Source: Bacteroidetes bacterium QH_1_64_81 (lineage in GTDB: Bacteria; Bacteroidota; Rhodothermia; Rhodothermales; Salinibacteraceae). Taken from it: a stretch of DNA of 6,528 nt. The notes under the pieces are model-generated. The model ran no database searches, was not told the origin of the DNA, and saw nothing but the letters and a program-made list of their open reading frames with translations. Both the position numbers and the translations under genes were made by a program. Where the stretch lies: the NCBI GenBank assembly GCA_003022655.1, contig PXSX01000194.1, positions 1 to 6,528 of the forward strand. Direction: 5' to 3'. This document shows positions 5,730 through 6,528 of this stretch, piece after piece (position 1 is the first letter of the stretch; the number at the start of each line of letters is the position of its first letter).

Positions 5730-5772
5730 CAAATCCTCCAGCAAGCACCCACATTTTGGTTCAGAAACGACA

Positions 5773-6528
5773 TTATTCGACCGGCTTGCGGAAGATCATG
5801 AAGTGCTGACGGGGGAGCATCTCCTTCGTCTCCACCCACTCCAGTCCCACGGCCCGAATCTCCTTCTTGGCCTGCGCCTCCGTCATTTTGTGGAGCGTCT
5901 TAATCGGAATGCTCGGGTCTTCCCGCCGGTACTCCACGAGCACCACGCGACCACCGGGCGTTAAATCCTCGTAGAGCGCCGTCATCATCTCGTACGGGTG
6001 TGAGAACTCATGGTAGGCGTCCACCATGTAGGCGAGATCGACGGAGTCGGCCGGAAGCTGCGGATCGGTAACGGTGCCGCGGACGGGCGTCACGTTGTCG
6101 ATGTCCCGGTCCGCGATCCGCTCCCGGATCATGTCCAGCATCTCCGGCTGAATGTCGACCGCGAGGACGTTGCCCTGCGGCACCCGCGGTGCCACACGAA
6201 ACGTGAGGTAGCCGGTGCCTGCGCCGATGTCGGCCACGGTGTCGGTCGGGTCCAGGGGAAGACTGTCTACCAGCAGATCGGGGCGCTCCTTCGTCTCGCG
6301 CGCCGGGCGTTCGAGCCAATCCGCCCCCCGGTGGCCCATGACATTCGAAATTTCCCGACCCATGTACACCTTGCCGGTGCCGTTGCGGCTCGGCGTGCGC
6401 TGGGTGTAAAGCGTGTCGGCGGTGTCCGTGGGCGCGGCGGACTGGACCGTAGCGGTGGAATCCGTACCGCCCAGCAGAGCCCCAGCGACGAGTAGACCTG
6501 CGAGTAGGAGGGCTGCGATCCCGATGAA
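5773..6528 (-). CDS. Class I SAM-dependent methyltransferase with N-terminal hydrophobic segment (5' end outside window)
   Basis: The reading frame is open from the right edge (codon at 6528-6526) to TAA 5775-5773, giving 251 visible residues; the start codon lies outside the window. The first visible residues, FIGIAALLLAGLLVAGALLG, form a signal peptide or membrane anchor with no lipobox Cys, followed by a Thr/Ala-rich linker to about 50. Then comes the family motif VYMGREISNVMGHRGADWLE (54-73). The class I fold shows motif I VADIGAGTGY (98-107), the acidic Asp125 in LAVDIQPEML, VDLAYMVDAYHEF (163-175) and the strand RVVLVEYRRED (194-204). This matches a group of UbiE/Methyltransf_11/25-like proteins that often carry a leader peptide; substrates are unknown. 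An internal GTG at 6369 or ATG at 6363 could make a soluble form, but the in-frame hydrophobic stretch argues for the longer protein. It converges on the HNH remnant. Confidence 0.88.
   Translation of the reverse strand, partial: FIGIAALLLAGLLVAGALLGGTDSTATVQSAAPTDTADTLYTQRTPSRNGTGKVYMGREISNVMGHRGADWLERPARETKERPDLLVDSLPLDPTDTVADIGAGTGYLTFRVAPRVPQGNVLAVDIQPEMLDMIRERIADRDIDNVTPVRGTVTDPQLPADSVDLAYMVDAYHEFSHPYEMMTALYEDLTPGGRVVLVEYRREDPSIPIKTLHKMTEAQAKKEIRAVGLEWVETKEMLPRQHFMIFRKPVE

Noticed and set aside
4818..5744. A 308-codon - strand frame opposite SPFH paralogue 2, the terminator and the HNH remnant
   Set aside because: It crosses several well-supported + strand features and has biased Arg/Ser/Pro composition without any motif.

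Overview
The window looks like a chromosomal segment from a GC-rich bacterium of the Rhodothermota/Salinibacter type. The basis is indirect: high GC, strongly acidic proteins (Asp/Glu-rich SPFH proteins and an acidic C-terminal tail), start codons without a clear Shine-Dalgarno, and short C-rich/G-rich low-complexity repeats between genes. The lineage is an inference; the sequence carries no rRNA or other marker to settle it.

Layout from left to right. The last 25 codons of recJ (+) meet, tail to tail, a YheT-family alpha/beta hydrolase (-). A 252-base spacer rich in short repeats separates this from a PgeF/YfiH-type peptidoglycan-editing (laccase-domain) gene (-). A 168-base divergent spacer follows, then a rightward membrane-protein cluster: an NfeD-family gene that appears broken by an internal deletion and frameshift, a QmcA-like SPFH/stomatin protein, a small four-helix-bundle (S23 / 23S rRNA-intervening-sequence type) protein, and a second SPFH protein. 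A strong hairpin plus T-tract ends the cluster. Beyond it lies a start-less HNH endonuclease remnant (+), and then a methyltransferase (-) with an N-terminal hydrophobic segment that runs off the right edge.

NfeD and stomatin/QmcA-type SPFH proteins are a classical pair in bacteria: the small OB-fold of NfeD is thought to work with the SPFH oligomer at the inner membrane. Here there are two SPFH paralogues, both with 11-residue coiled-coil repeats, for one NfeD. The NfeD reading frame changes exactly where a stretch of the OB-fold is missing, so one deletion can explain both defects. The S23-type gene lies between the two SPFH genes, has lower GC in the blocks sampled, and is bordered by low-complexity G-rich and C-rich DNA, which suggests later insertion into a formerly continuous NfeD-SPFH-SPFH operon.

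I see no CRISPR array, tRNA, rRNA, transposase or complete mobile element. The most notable items are the NfeD lesion, the S23 gene inside the SPFH operon, the unlisted HNH remnant, and the apparently membrane-anchored or exported methyltransferase. None of these by itself proves a new system.
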